From Ancistrus triradiatus (Eukaryota > Chordata > Actinopteri > Siluriformes > Loricariidae), in NCBI GenBank assembly GCA_025084515.1, contig JAJAGP010000432.1:198501-262500 (forward strand): DNA of 64,000 bases. The letters are read 5' to 3'. Numbering within the stretch: position 1 is the stretch's first letter; the number at the start of each line of letters is the position of its first letter. Positions 56,714 to 64,000 of this stretch are shown here, one piece after another. The notes under the pieces are model-generated. The model was not told the DNA's origin. It saw nothing but the letters and a program-made list of their open reading frames with translations, and made no database searches. Both the position numbers and the translations under genes were made by a program.

Positions 56714-56903
56714 CAGTGGTGATTGAAAGTTTGTGAACCCTTTAGAATTTTCTATATTTCTGCATAAATATGACCTAAAACATAATCAGATTTTCACACA
56801 AGTCCTAAAAGTAGATAAAAAAAAGTACTGATGGTCATCTTAGGTCATATTTACGCATAAATACAGAAAATTCTAAAGGTTCACAAACTGTCAAGCACCA
56901 CTG
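56714..56903. mobile_element. 190-bp miniature derivative of Tc1 family A
   Basis: Left end CAGTGGTGATTGAAAGTTTG, right end TGTCAAGCACCACTG, with TA at 56712-56713 and 56904-56905. The two arms are the terminal repeats of the element at 33691 with the transposase gene and inner repeats removed. The arms meet at about 56820 (GATAAAAAAAAGTACTGATG). Confidence 0.92.
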
Positions 56904-56905
56904 TA

Positions 56906-57694
56906 TATGAATGCTTCGTAACCTGATATATTATTAAATGTTAATGTTAAAATATCTTAACAAGCACAAGATCCAACCTCAGTTATCACTTGCAGGTGGC
57001 AAGTGGCAAGAGTTATGAGAGTGGAACAGAATGTAGATTAACCTCCATGCTAAGAATAGTCAGTGATCCTGCAGTTACTGGTAAACTTCATACAAAAAAT
57101 TAGTCCTTGGTTGCCATTGCTTTGTATTTGGGTCTCAGACAGAACGAGATCGTATTTATATCTTCCAATAATAGCATTAGCATAATGCTGCCAAGAAACC
57201 CACTGGAAAAAATCACTGTAACTTAAATAGGCTAAAGATTGAAGAATCAGTATTAAAAGTTAGGTAGCATCATTAGTATTAGCAGTAATAGCCAACCCTA
57301 ATCTTCATGTTTTGCTTTATCCCTAGCTACACATTAGCTTGACTGCTGTTTTCAAGTCAGATACTTTCAAGGCCATTTTTTGCACTCAGTATTTTCCATG
57401 TCATTTTTTATTTATATTACAGTTTTTAACTCCCCAGACACTTTCCTACCACCAGTCCTTTTGGGGTGTGTCATATGCCGTTTGGGAACATGAGAATTTT
57501 GAGCCATGCCCCTCAATTGTTTTGTGTTCACCAGAGGAGTCTTTGTTCCGCTCACTATTTAAGAGTTTATTGCCTCGTTTGGCTTGGTTTGGACCAGTAA
57601 TACTATAAAGTTGCTCTGTGATCTTTGTTAAATCCATTTGATTAATATATTACTATTTTACTTGTGGTGTGGCACACAATACACAATATATGCT
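56906..57694. other. No recognised feature
   Basis: No repeat family or gene was recognised. The 89-codon frame at 57339 shows no domain. Confidence 0.4.
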
Positions 57695-58466
57695 TATTAT
57701 CGACTTCATCAGGACGCACGTACATCCACTCATGCAATTATCCAATTACCCCATCATGTGGCAGCAGCCCAGCTCATGCAAACACAGGTCAAGAATTTAG
57801 CATCCACACTAAACATCAGACTAGGGAAAGGTTTGGTGCCAGAAAGGGAGGTTTAAGTATTTGAAAAACATCTGATCTGCTACATGAATAACAGTCTGTA
57901 GGGTTTACATATGTTTGTGGTATAAATAAATCAAGAAGAACAGAATTTCATCCAGAAATGTCTTTTTGAAAAAGGAAAGGCATTGTCAAGCTTACATGAC
58001 TGTAACACCCATAAACATGCCCAACAACAGTGGTGATAAAAAATAAAAAAAAATCCCTAAACTCACAACATATTAAACCATAAGGCAACTGTGCTACAAT
58101 TGCAGAAGATCCCATCGGGATCCATTCTTTTCATACATGAACAGGATTCTGAGGCTACCATTGGAACAGGCTCTCTGAAATTGGATAGTCTGAGATTTCT
58201 GCAGATGTCTGCAGTGTTTGGTGATCCATGGACCAAATCTGCCAACACTGTGTCCAAACGCCAATAGTGTTGATAAGCATGTGCATCCCTTTATGACCAC
58301 AATGTACCATCTTTTAATGTCTGCCTCCAGCTTGAAAGGCAGTGTCACAAAGCACAAGTAGTTTAACTCCATAAAAATTAGTTCAGCCTACTTCAATGGT
58401 CGTACCAGTCAACAGATATCAATCCAACAGAGCATCTAGTGGAGCAGGATATATTTTTGTCCCCAG
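57695..58466 (+). pseudogene. Decayed Tc1-like transposon, interrupted by the Gypsy element
   Basis: Several blocks follow the order of a common fish Tc1-like family: CATCATGTGGCAGCAGCCCA (57750), AACATCAGACTAGGGAAAGG (57811), AAATCTGAGGCTACC-like DNA near 58149, ATCCATGGACCAAATCTGCC (58225), TGCATCCCTTTATGACCACA (58282) and CACAAAGCACAAGTAG (58347). The catalytic third-residue box is seen at about 58388-58450: Leu-Gln-Trp-Ser, then Asp-Ile-Asn-Pro-Thr-Glu-His-Leu, with the Glu kept. Large parts of the gene are deleted (for example around 57900-58080) and stops are frequent. The element is cut at 58466 by the retrotransposon; what follows 63903 shows no clear continuation of the gene. Confidence 0.7.
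58462..58466. repeat. 5-bp target-site duplication, left
   Basis: CCCAG; identical bases follow the 3' LTR at 63899-63903. Confidence 0.85.
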
Positions 58467-58763
58467 TGTCACGCCCCCTTCCAGCCTTGCCTCCAGAGCA
58501 CGCAACCTGCCTCGCTCCTCATCACCCACATACTAACCACCTGCACCTGTTCTCACGTCCCGGACTTCCTTACATAAACACCTCTCACCCACACACCACC
58601 GCTACACTACAAGGTATCTACACTACAAAGGTATCTACCACGGACACTAGGCTCCGCAAAAAACCCCTTAGCAGTCGACTTTCGTTCTAATCCAATAAAG
58701 AGTCTGTTAAAACCTTACCTCACTGCCTGCGCTGTTGTTCTCCCGTCCATACTCGGCGTTACA
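58467..58763 (+). repeat. 5' LTR of the Gypsy element
   Basis: Starts TGTCACGCCC and ends GGCGTTACA, 297 bp. A TATA-like CATAAAC is at 58573-58579 and the polyadenylation signal AATAAA at 58694-58699. Compared with the 3' LTR it carries an extra stretch near 58605-58640, a local repeat of the word GGTATCTAC, and several one-base differences in homopolymers. Confidence 0.93.
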
Positions 58764-58778
58764 GTTAGTGTTACCTGA

Positions 58779-59459
58779 ATGGAGACAGCAGCCAGTGGGC
58801 CCGAACCCACCTCGAACATGGCGGAGCAGCTCGCCGAACTCCGCTCTCAGCTCCAGGAAGTGGCTCGGGCGGTCTCGTTGTTGGCGGACAACCAGCGGTC
58901 GCTCAACGCACTGGTTCCATCGGTCAGCGACCTCACCCAGCGCGTGTCCCAGCTGACGCCGTCCGCCATGGCACCACCAGCCTCTGTCCCGCTCCCTCCT
59001 AGCCCGCCTCGGGCTCCTCACTTGGCGTACAGGATCGCTCTGCCAGGGACGTATGGCGGAGACCCGGAATGCTGCGAGGGCTTTCTCGTCCAATGCGGCC
59101 TCTATTTCGTCCACTCTCCCCCGGAATCCGATGCGGCTCGCATCGCCCTGGTGATCTCCCTCCTCTCCGGTAGAGCCCTGGACTGGGCCACAGCCGTCTG
59201 GAACCAACAAGGGGAAGAGACCCGTGAGTACGATCACTTCGTCACCGCTTTTCAGGCTGTGTTTCAGCATCCTCGTGAGGGAAGACCCACAGGAGAGGTC
59301 CTTCTCACTCTACGCCAGGGACGCCGCTCTGCTGCCGACTACGCGCTCCACTTCCGCACCCTGGCGGCTCAAAGCGGGTGGAACACCCCTGCTTTACTCT
59401 CCGGCGCGTTCTACCAAGTCCTGCGCCCCCGAACTCAGGAGAGAACCGGCCGGGCGTGA
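58779..59459 (+). CDS. gag: Gag (truncated by a frame break)
   Basis: Structural protein of the retrotransposon particle. The frame begins 15 bases after the 5' LTR with METAASGPEP. Residues 14-45 form a leucine-rich segment likely to be a coiled coil. The block GTYGGDPECCEGFLVQCGLY (about residues 88-107) is the conserved capsid signature shared by sushi-like elements and by the mammalian genes domesticated from them. It is followed by a region ending in LRQGRRSAADYALHFRTLA (about 178-196). The frame closes at residue 226 because a five-C run at 59426-59430 puts the downstream part out of frame; immediately after it the other frame continues with gag-like sequence (DLDLSLEDLITLTIRLDQLL) and the zinc knuckle. 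Gag and pol were therefore probably one continuous frame before the break. The change is in a homopolymer, so a sequencing error is possible. Confidence 0.9.
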   Translation: METAASGPEPTSNMAEQLAELRSQLQEVARAVSLLADNQRSLNALVPSVSDLTQRVSQLTPSAMAPPASVPLPPSPPRAPHLAYRIALPGTYGGDPECCEGFLVQCGLYFVHSPPESDAARIALVISLLSGRALDWATAVWNQQGEETREYDHFVTAFQAVFQHPREGRPTGEVLLTLRQGRRSAADYALHFRTLAAQSGWNTPALLSGAFYQVLRPRTQERTGRA

Positions 59460-61443
59460 CCTCGATCTTTCTCTGGAGGACTTGATCACCCTCACCATTC
59501 GACTGGACCAGCTTCTCACTCCTCGATCAACCTCCGCTCCTCGCCCCGCTCCCCGGGTTCCTCCCTCTGACTCCCGTGATCCATCGCCTCCGGCGGAACC
59601 CATGGAGCTTGCTCGCACCCACCTGTCGTCCGAGGAACGCCGGCGCCGCTTCGAGCAGGGCCTTTGCTGCTACTGCGGCTCGGATCGCCATCTCCGTCCC
59701 GCCTGTGACCTCGCTCCATCCGCAGGATCAACCCACACGCGTGCCAGAGATCCGGCACGCACAACCCGGGTGAGTCGATCCCCTCTCGATACCTCATTCA
59801 CCCTACCAGTTCTCTTGCGGCTCGCTCATACGGATGTTTCTCTCGTAGCTCTGATCGACTCTGGCGCCCAGGGGAACTTCATCTCCGACCATCTCGTCTC
59901 CAAGTGGAAGATCCCCTGCACTTCTCTCCCGGTCGAACGCCGGGTTACAGCGGCTGACGGACGTCCGCTCGGACAGGGACTGATCACCCGCGCTACCTCT
60001 CCTCTCCGCCTGCTCACCAGCGCCACCCACCAGGAGTCCATCACTCTGTTGCCCGTGTGTTCCCTCGCCTACCCCATCATCCTGGGACTCCCTTGGCTCC
60101 GCCGTCACGACCCTCTCATCTCGTGGTCCGCCCGGGAACTCGTCCGCTGGTCACCCTGGTGCCAAGACCACTGTCTGCTTCGTCCTGCCCTTCAGCTCAA
60201 CACCCTCTTGGGACCCGCGACTCTCCCGGATAACGTGCCTAACGACTACAGGGATCTGGCTTCGATCTTCGCGTCAGGCACGCCTGCTCCTCTTCCTCCG
60301 CATCGCCCGTACGACTGCGCCATTGACCTCATTCCGGACGCACCGCTTCCCAAAGCTCATCTGTATCCCCTCTCGGCGGCCGAAGAACAAGCAATGTCGG
60401 ATTACATCTCTGAATACCTTGACCTCGGCTTCATCCGTCCATCCACCTCCCCCGTCTCGGCGGGGTTCTTCTTTGTGCCCAAGTGGGACGGCGGCCTCAG
60501 GCCCTGTATCGACTACCGTGGACTCAACCAAATCTCCCGCGGGTATGCCTACCCGCTTCCGCTGGTGCCCTCATCACTTGAACAACTCCGCACGGCGCAC
60601 TGGAACACCAAGCTGGACCTCAGGAATGCCTACAACCTGGTCCGTGTCAGAGAGGGCGATGAGTGGAAGACGGCTTTCAGCACCAGCACCGGGCACTACG
60701 AGTATCTGGTGATGCCCTTCGGCCTGGCAAACGCTCCGTCTTTCTTCCAGGCGTTCATGAACGACGTGCTTCGGGACATGTTGGGCAGGTTCGTTGTTGT
60801 CTACCTGGATGACATATTGGTATACTCACCGGATTACACCACTCACGTCTCCCACGTCCGCCAGGTGCTCACCAGGCTCCACCACCACCACCTTCGCGTG
60901 AAGGCAGAGAAGTGTGAGTTCTATTCTCAGACCGTGCATTACCTGGGCTATGTTATTTCCCCGGACGGGGTCGCCATGGATGGTTCCAAGCTCTCTGCAG
61001 TCCTCTCCTGGCCCACGCCAACCACCATCAAGCAACTGCAGCGATTCCTAGGTTTCGCGAATTTCTATCGCCGCTTTATCAGGCACTTCAGCCACACGGT
61101 GGCGCCCCTCACCGCACTTCTGCGGGACAAACCCCGCTCTCTCCGCTGGTCTCAGGACGCTGAACAAGCCTTCAACGCGCTCAAAACAGCCTTCACCTGC
61201 GCTCCCGTTCTTGGACATCCCGACCCCGACCGCCCTTTCACTTTCAATCCTGCGAAGTCGACGCCGGCGGGGCAGGGGGGGGGGGGACGGGGAGGGGGGG
61301 GTCGTCCATTGGGGTTGGTGCCGTCCTCTCCAAAGGGAGTAGCGCTCGCAACTTCTTGTAGATCCACCCAAGCTGCCGACCGGGGGGGGGCGGCACCCGG
61401 GTCCGCTTCTGGTTGCGCTCAAACTCACAGCGCGTTGCTGTAG
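59440..61443 (+). CDS. pol: Gag C-terminus and Pol: zinc knuckle, protease, reverse transcriptase
   Basis: The open frame nominally starts at 59224 but is meaningful from about 59440. In order: end of gag; a CCHC knuckle CX2CX4HX4C at 59665-59706, which binds the RNA genome; an aspartic protease with the active-site triad DSG at 59857-59865 (ALIDSGAQGNF); a linker; and the reverse transcriptase, with FIRPSTSPVSAGFFFVPKWD (60430-60489), LRPCIDYRGLN (60499-60531), LVMPFGLANAPSFFQ (60706-60750) and the catalytic YLDD at 60802-60813. The thumb region with LGFANFYRRFIRHFS ends near 61092. Ribonuclease H should begin near 61240, but the frame there enters a G-rich stretch and the expected first acidic residue is not seen; from about 61258 to the stop at 61441-61443 the frame is not authentic. 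Up to that point the polymerase shows no stop and retains its key residues. Confidence 0.92.
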   Translation, partial: REPAGRDLDLSLEDLITLTIRLDQLLTPRSTSAPRPAPRVPPSDSRDPSPPAEPMELARTHLSSEERRRRFEQGLCCYCGSDRHLRPACDLAPSAGSTHTRARDPARTTRVSRSPLDTSFTLPVLLRLAHTDVSLVALIDSGAQGNFISDHLVSKWKIPCTSLPVERRVTAADGRPLGQGLITRATSPLRLLTSATHQESITLLPVCSLAYPIILGLPWLRRHDPLISWSARELVRWSPWCQDHCLLRPALQLNTLLGPATLPDNVPNDYRDLASIFASGTPAPLPPHRPYDCAIDLIPDAPLPKAHLYPLSAAEEQAMSDYISEYLDLGFIRPSTSPVSAGFFFVPKWDGGLRPCIDYRGLNQISRGYAYPLPLVPSSLEQLRTAHWNTKLDLRNAYNLVRVREGDEWKTAFSTSTGHYEYLVMPFGLANAPSFFQAFMNDVLRDMLGRFVVVYLDDILVYSPDYTTHVSHVRQVLTRLHHHHLRVKAEKCEFYSQTVHYLGYVISPDGVAMDGSKLSAVLSWPTPTTIKQLQRFLGFANFYRRFIRHFSHTVAPLTALLRDKPRSLRWSQDAEQAFNALKTAFTCAPVLGHPDPDRPFTFNPAKSTPAGQGGGGRGGGGRPLGLVPSSPKGVALATSCRSTQAADRGGAAPGSASGCAQTHSALL

Positions 61444-62570
61444 GCGGGCAACTACGGGGGTGTCGGGGGGGGTTGTTCATCGGCGGGCGGGGTGTCTGCG
61501 TTGGCTGGGGCCATCGTAGGCCTGGCCCTGGATGAGTGGGAAGGCATTGGCTTCGAGGGCTTCCCGACACCTTTCGCTATCCTCAACGCGACCACAAGAA
61601 CTTGGGAATAGGGGGGGCCGGTCCGGGTGTCTGCCAAGCGCCTCAACGCCCCGCCAGCCCTTGGGTCCTCGCTTTTTCTCCTTTCTCCCGCTTTCACGTT
61701 CTTCATCACCTACCCGTCCGGAACGAATAACGTAAGGCCGGACGCCCGATCCCGCAGCCTCGATCTCGATGCCACGGTCACCGCCCGGACGCACCCAACC
61801 ATCCCTCCCGCCTCCCTGCGCCATCGCTCCAATCACCTGGACTTGGGGGGGGTCGAGCGTGAGCTGGATGACAGCTTTCCCAAATCGCGCATTCCAGGTG
61901 GGGGTGGGGGGGGGGGGGGGGGGGGGGGTCCACCTGGCCGGGAGGAAAAGGTGCCCGGGCGCTCCGGTAAGGAAGTTCGTTGCCCTCCTCCCTCCGCCCC
62001 GACTCCTCGCCTGGTGCTCCATCTCTCTCTGTGTTCCTGGCCACCCGGGAGAGACGACGCACCCAGCAGCTCCTGACTGGCCGGTACTGGTGGAAGGCCT
62101 TCGCAAGACGTGCACGACTACGTCTCATCCGCAAGTGGGGTCCTGCGCTCAGGCCAAAAACTCCTCGCACTCTCCCCCTCGGGCCTGCTTCATCCAAGTG
62201 CCGGTGCCGGAACGACCCTGGTCGCACATGCGCTCGAACGTCGTCACGGATCTTTACGAAGGGGAAATTATTCCCCTCCCCCTCCCCCTCCCCTTGCCCG
62301 CCTTCCTTTCCCCCCCCCCCCCTCCCCCTTCCCCCCCCCTCCCCTCCCCTCCCTTCTCTCCCTCCCCCCCCCCCCCCTTCCTCCTATTCTCCTAGTTAGT
62401 CTCTTTTCTCTCTTGCTTCCCCCTTCTTTCCCCCCCCCCCCCTTTTCCTCCCCCCCCCCCTCTCTCCCTTTCATTTTTTCACACACGGATTCACCACCAT
62501 CCTCTCCGTGGTCGACCGCTTTTTTCTTTTCCCCTTTTCCTTCCTTTTTTCCCGGCTGTACGCTTTGTTC
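61258..62570 (+). other. Ruined ribonuclease H / integrase N-terminal segment with G and C runs
   Basis: Short islands of authentic coding sequence survive: Gly-Val-Gly-Ala-Val-Leu-Ser near 61312-61335, and integrase zinc-finger side words such as LLTGRYWW (62068-62091) and VPERPWSH (62200-62226). Between them are long runs: G at 61267-61307, 61383-61391, 61840-61850 and 61899-61928, and C or C/T at 62276-62470. On the plus strand the first half has G runs and the second half C runs. Open frames over this region on both strands are composition artefacts. A large pyrimidine block sits exactly between two parts of the integrase core that normally adjoin. Confidence 0.75.
62276..62470. repeat. 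Polypyrimidine low-complexity tract
   Basis: Almost uninterrupted C with some T over about 195 bases, including several runs of ten or more C. Confidence 0.92.
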
Positions 62571-63623
62571 CCCTGCCGAAGATTCCCTCTGCACTACAAA
62601 CAGCGGAGCTACTGTTCGAACACGTCTTCCGTGTTTTCGGCATCCCGGAGGACGTCCTGTCCGACCGCGGACCCCAGTTCTCCTCAGCGGTATGGCGGGC
62701 ATTGATGGCAAAGCTGGGTGCCTCCGTCAGCCTCTCCTCTGGGTACCACCCGCAGACCAACGGACAATGCGAGCGAGTCAACCAGGAGTTGAAGAAATTC
62801 CTCCGGTGCTACTGCATCCACAATCCGCACGACTAGGCCCAGTTTCTCCCATGGGCCGATATAGCCCAGAACTCACTGCGCCACTCCTCCACCGGCCTCA
62901 CGCCATTTCAGTGTGTTCTTGGTTTCCAGCCTCCTTTCGTGCCCTGGGATTCCTCGCCCTTTGACTCCCCGGCCGTCGATGACTGGTTCCAGCGCAGCGA
63001 CGACATCTGGTGCCAGGTCCATCACCGCGTCGACAAGGCCATCCGCCGGTACAAGAGGCACGCCGACCGGCACCGCCACGCTGCCCCCACCTTCCAGCCA
63101 GGAGATCGCGTCTGGCTGTCGGTCCGGGGACTGCGCCAACCACAGGGAAGTACCCCTTTATCTCCCCGGTTTCTGAGACCATATAAAGTAGTTCGTCAGA
63201 TCAATGAAGTCACCTATCGTTTACAACTGCCTGTCCACTTAGGCATCTCTCCTACCTTCCATGTTGCGCACTTGAAGCCCTGGGTCCCCGATCCGTTGGC
63301 GGACTCTTCGCCGGCTGACCAGCCTCCGCCGACCGACCCATCGGGGGCTTCACGTACACACACGGTCCCACCGCCTCTGGATTCTCGTCGGCGCGGGCAT
63401 GGCTTCAGTATCTGGTGGAGTGGGAGGGCTACGGCCCTGAGGAAAACTGCTGGGTGGACGCGAAGGACGTGCTGGACTCCCTTCTCACCCAGGACTTCCA
63501 CGCTGCGCATCCTGGCCGACCAGCGCCCCGCCCGCGCGGTCGCCCGTGCACGTCCTCAGCTCCCCTCCGGTCCTCCGGCTCCCGCCGCGCTCCCGCCGGC
63601 ACGAGCCCTTCGAGGGGGGGTAC
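62500..63623 (+). pseudogene. Integrase core and chromodomain, broken
   Basis: The integrase joins retroelement DNA to the host chromosome. The first catalytic Asp is in VVDRF at 62514-62516. The second is in VLSDRGPQFSS (Asp at 62663-62665) and the third, Glu, in GQCERVNQE (62771-62773), with exactly 35 residues between them: the classic DX35E. A stop, TAG at 62834-62836, falls after the block IHNPHD. The frame is otherwise open through RHSSTGLTPF, the basic C-terminal domain with FQPGDRVWLSVRGLR (63091-63135) and the GPY/F-like block SPRFLRPYKVV (63160-63192), to about 63400. A one-base break then moves the chromodomain to another frame: YLVEWEGYGPEENCWVDAKD (63408-63467). Chromodomains of this kind direct integration by binding histone marks. 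The first and second Asp are not in the same frame because of damage near 62520-62580. Confidence 0.88.
63608..63623 (+). other. Polypurine tract for plus-strand priming
   Basis: A short purine run, CGAGGGGGGGTAC, lies directly before the 3' LTR, as expected in LTR retroelements. Confidence 0.75.
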
Positions 63624-63898
63624 TGTCACGCCCCCTTCCAGCCTTGCCTCCAGAGCACGCAACCTGCCTCGCTCCTCATCACCCACATACTAACCACCTG
63701 CACCTGTTCTCACGTCCCGGACTTCCTTACATAAACACCTCTCACCCACACACCACCGCTACACTACAAGGTATCTACCACGTACAACTAGCTCCTGCAA
63801 AAACCCCTTAGCAGTCGACGTCGTTCTAATCCAATAAAGAGTCTGTTAAACCTTACCTCACTGCCTGCGTCTGTCTCCCGTCCATACTCGGCGTTACA
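63624..63898 (+). repeat. 3' LTR of the Gypsy element
   Basis: 275 bp, TGTCACGCCC to GGCGTTACA, with the AATAAA signal at 63833-63838. It is shorter than the 5' LTR by the local repeat near GGTATCTAC. Confidence 0.93.
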
Positions 63899-63903
63899 CC
63901 CAG
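63899..63903. repeat. 5-bp target-site duplication, right
   Basis: CCCAG, identical to 58462-58466. Confidence 0.85.
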
Positions 63904-64000
63904 GACATTACATGTATGGAAAATTAACATAATTAGCTGTAAACAACTGTTTAATATTAAGCAAAGTGTACTGAACAGTGATACAATTTGTAAATTTAAG

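Larger units (their letters stand above)
58467..63898 (+). mobile_element. Ty3/Gypsy chromovirus retrotransposon, complete with both LTRs
   Basis: The 5432-bp element has two LTRs, a 5-bp target duplication (CCCAG), gag with a CCHC knuckle, protease, reverse transcriptase, integrase and a C-terminal chromodomain in that order. This layout defines chromoviruses; the gag block YGGDPECCEGFLVQC and the chromodomain point to the vertebrate sushi-like group. The base composition is much richer in G+C than the surrounding DNA. The LTRs are very similar, so the insertion is fairly young, yet this copy is not intact: it has a frame break at the end of gag, a ruined stretch at 61258-62570, a stop in the integrase and a frame break before the chromodomain. 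No standard tRNA primer site was recognised after the 5' LTR. Confidence 0.94.

Noticed and set aside
61452..62711. Numerous long frames of proline-, glycine- or serine-rich protein on both strands
   Set aside because: They are driven by G/C runs inside the damaged Gypsy segment; no frame matches the expected ribonuclease H or integrase beyond short islands.

Overview
The window is animal nuclear DNA and almost certainly comes from a ray-finned fish. The evidence is the repeat content: many Tc1-like DNA transposons of several families, two tRNA-derived SINE types (one DANA/mermaid-like, one with the fish tail motif GCAGACGCCCTTATCCAGAG), L2-like LINE pieces, and a Ty3/Gypsy chromovirus. An otophysan such as a catfish fits best, but that is inference from repeat style only. 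No host protein-coding exon, rRNA or functional tRNA could be supported anywhere, so the window is probably intergenic or deep intronic. Nearly all long reading frames are transposon relics or chance frames.

Layout. 1-6.4 kb: the 3' end of a Tc1-like element (called family A here), a LINE 3' fragment split by a 335-bp TA-flanked miniature element, SINEs, a hAT-type miniature element with a perfect 8-bp target duplication, a decayed family A copy, and a 32-bp tandem repeat. 7.8-15.3 kb: LINE endonuclease and reverse-transcriptase relics on the minus strand and two nearly full-length but inactivated Tc1-like transposons (8546-10186 and 13652-15232). 17.3-19 kb: a second LINE endonuclease relic with a long 38-bp tandem array on its upstream side, the array being split by a DNA transposon. 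19-33 kb: sparse, mostly unrecognised AT-rich DNA with SINE and Tc1 fragments, an unclassified repeat present twice, and a roughly 400-bp imperfect palindrome. 33-57 kb: two more family A Tc1 elements, a 190-bp miniature derivative of them, hAT- and Tc1-derived miniature elements, and a possible solo LTR.

58.4-63.9 kb: a complete Gypsy retrotransposon (LTRs 58467-58763 and 63624-63898, 5-bp duplication CCCAG) inserted into an older Tc1-like element. It encodes gag with a CCHC knuckle, protease, reverse transcriptase (YLDD), integrase (DX35E) and a C-terminal chromodomain, and it is broken by frameshifts and a stop. Between about 61.25 and 62.57 kb its sequence dissolves into long G and C runs that look more like sequence or assembly damage than biology.

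The elements do not form a pathway. They are layers of insertion, and several nestings let their order be read: Gypsy into Tc1, miniature element into LINE, AT-flanked transposon into tandem array. No accessory system such as CRISPR, an operon or a toxin locus is present.
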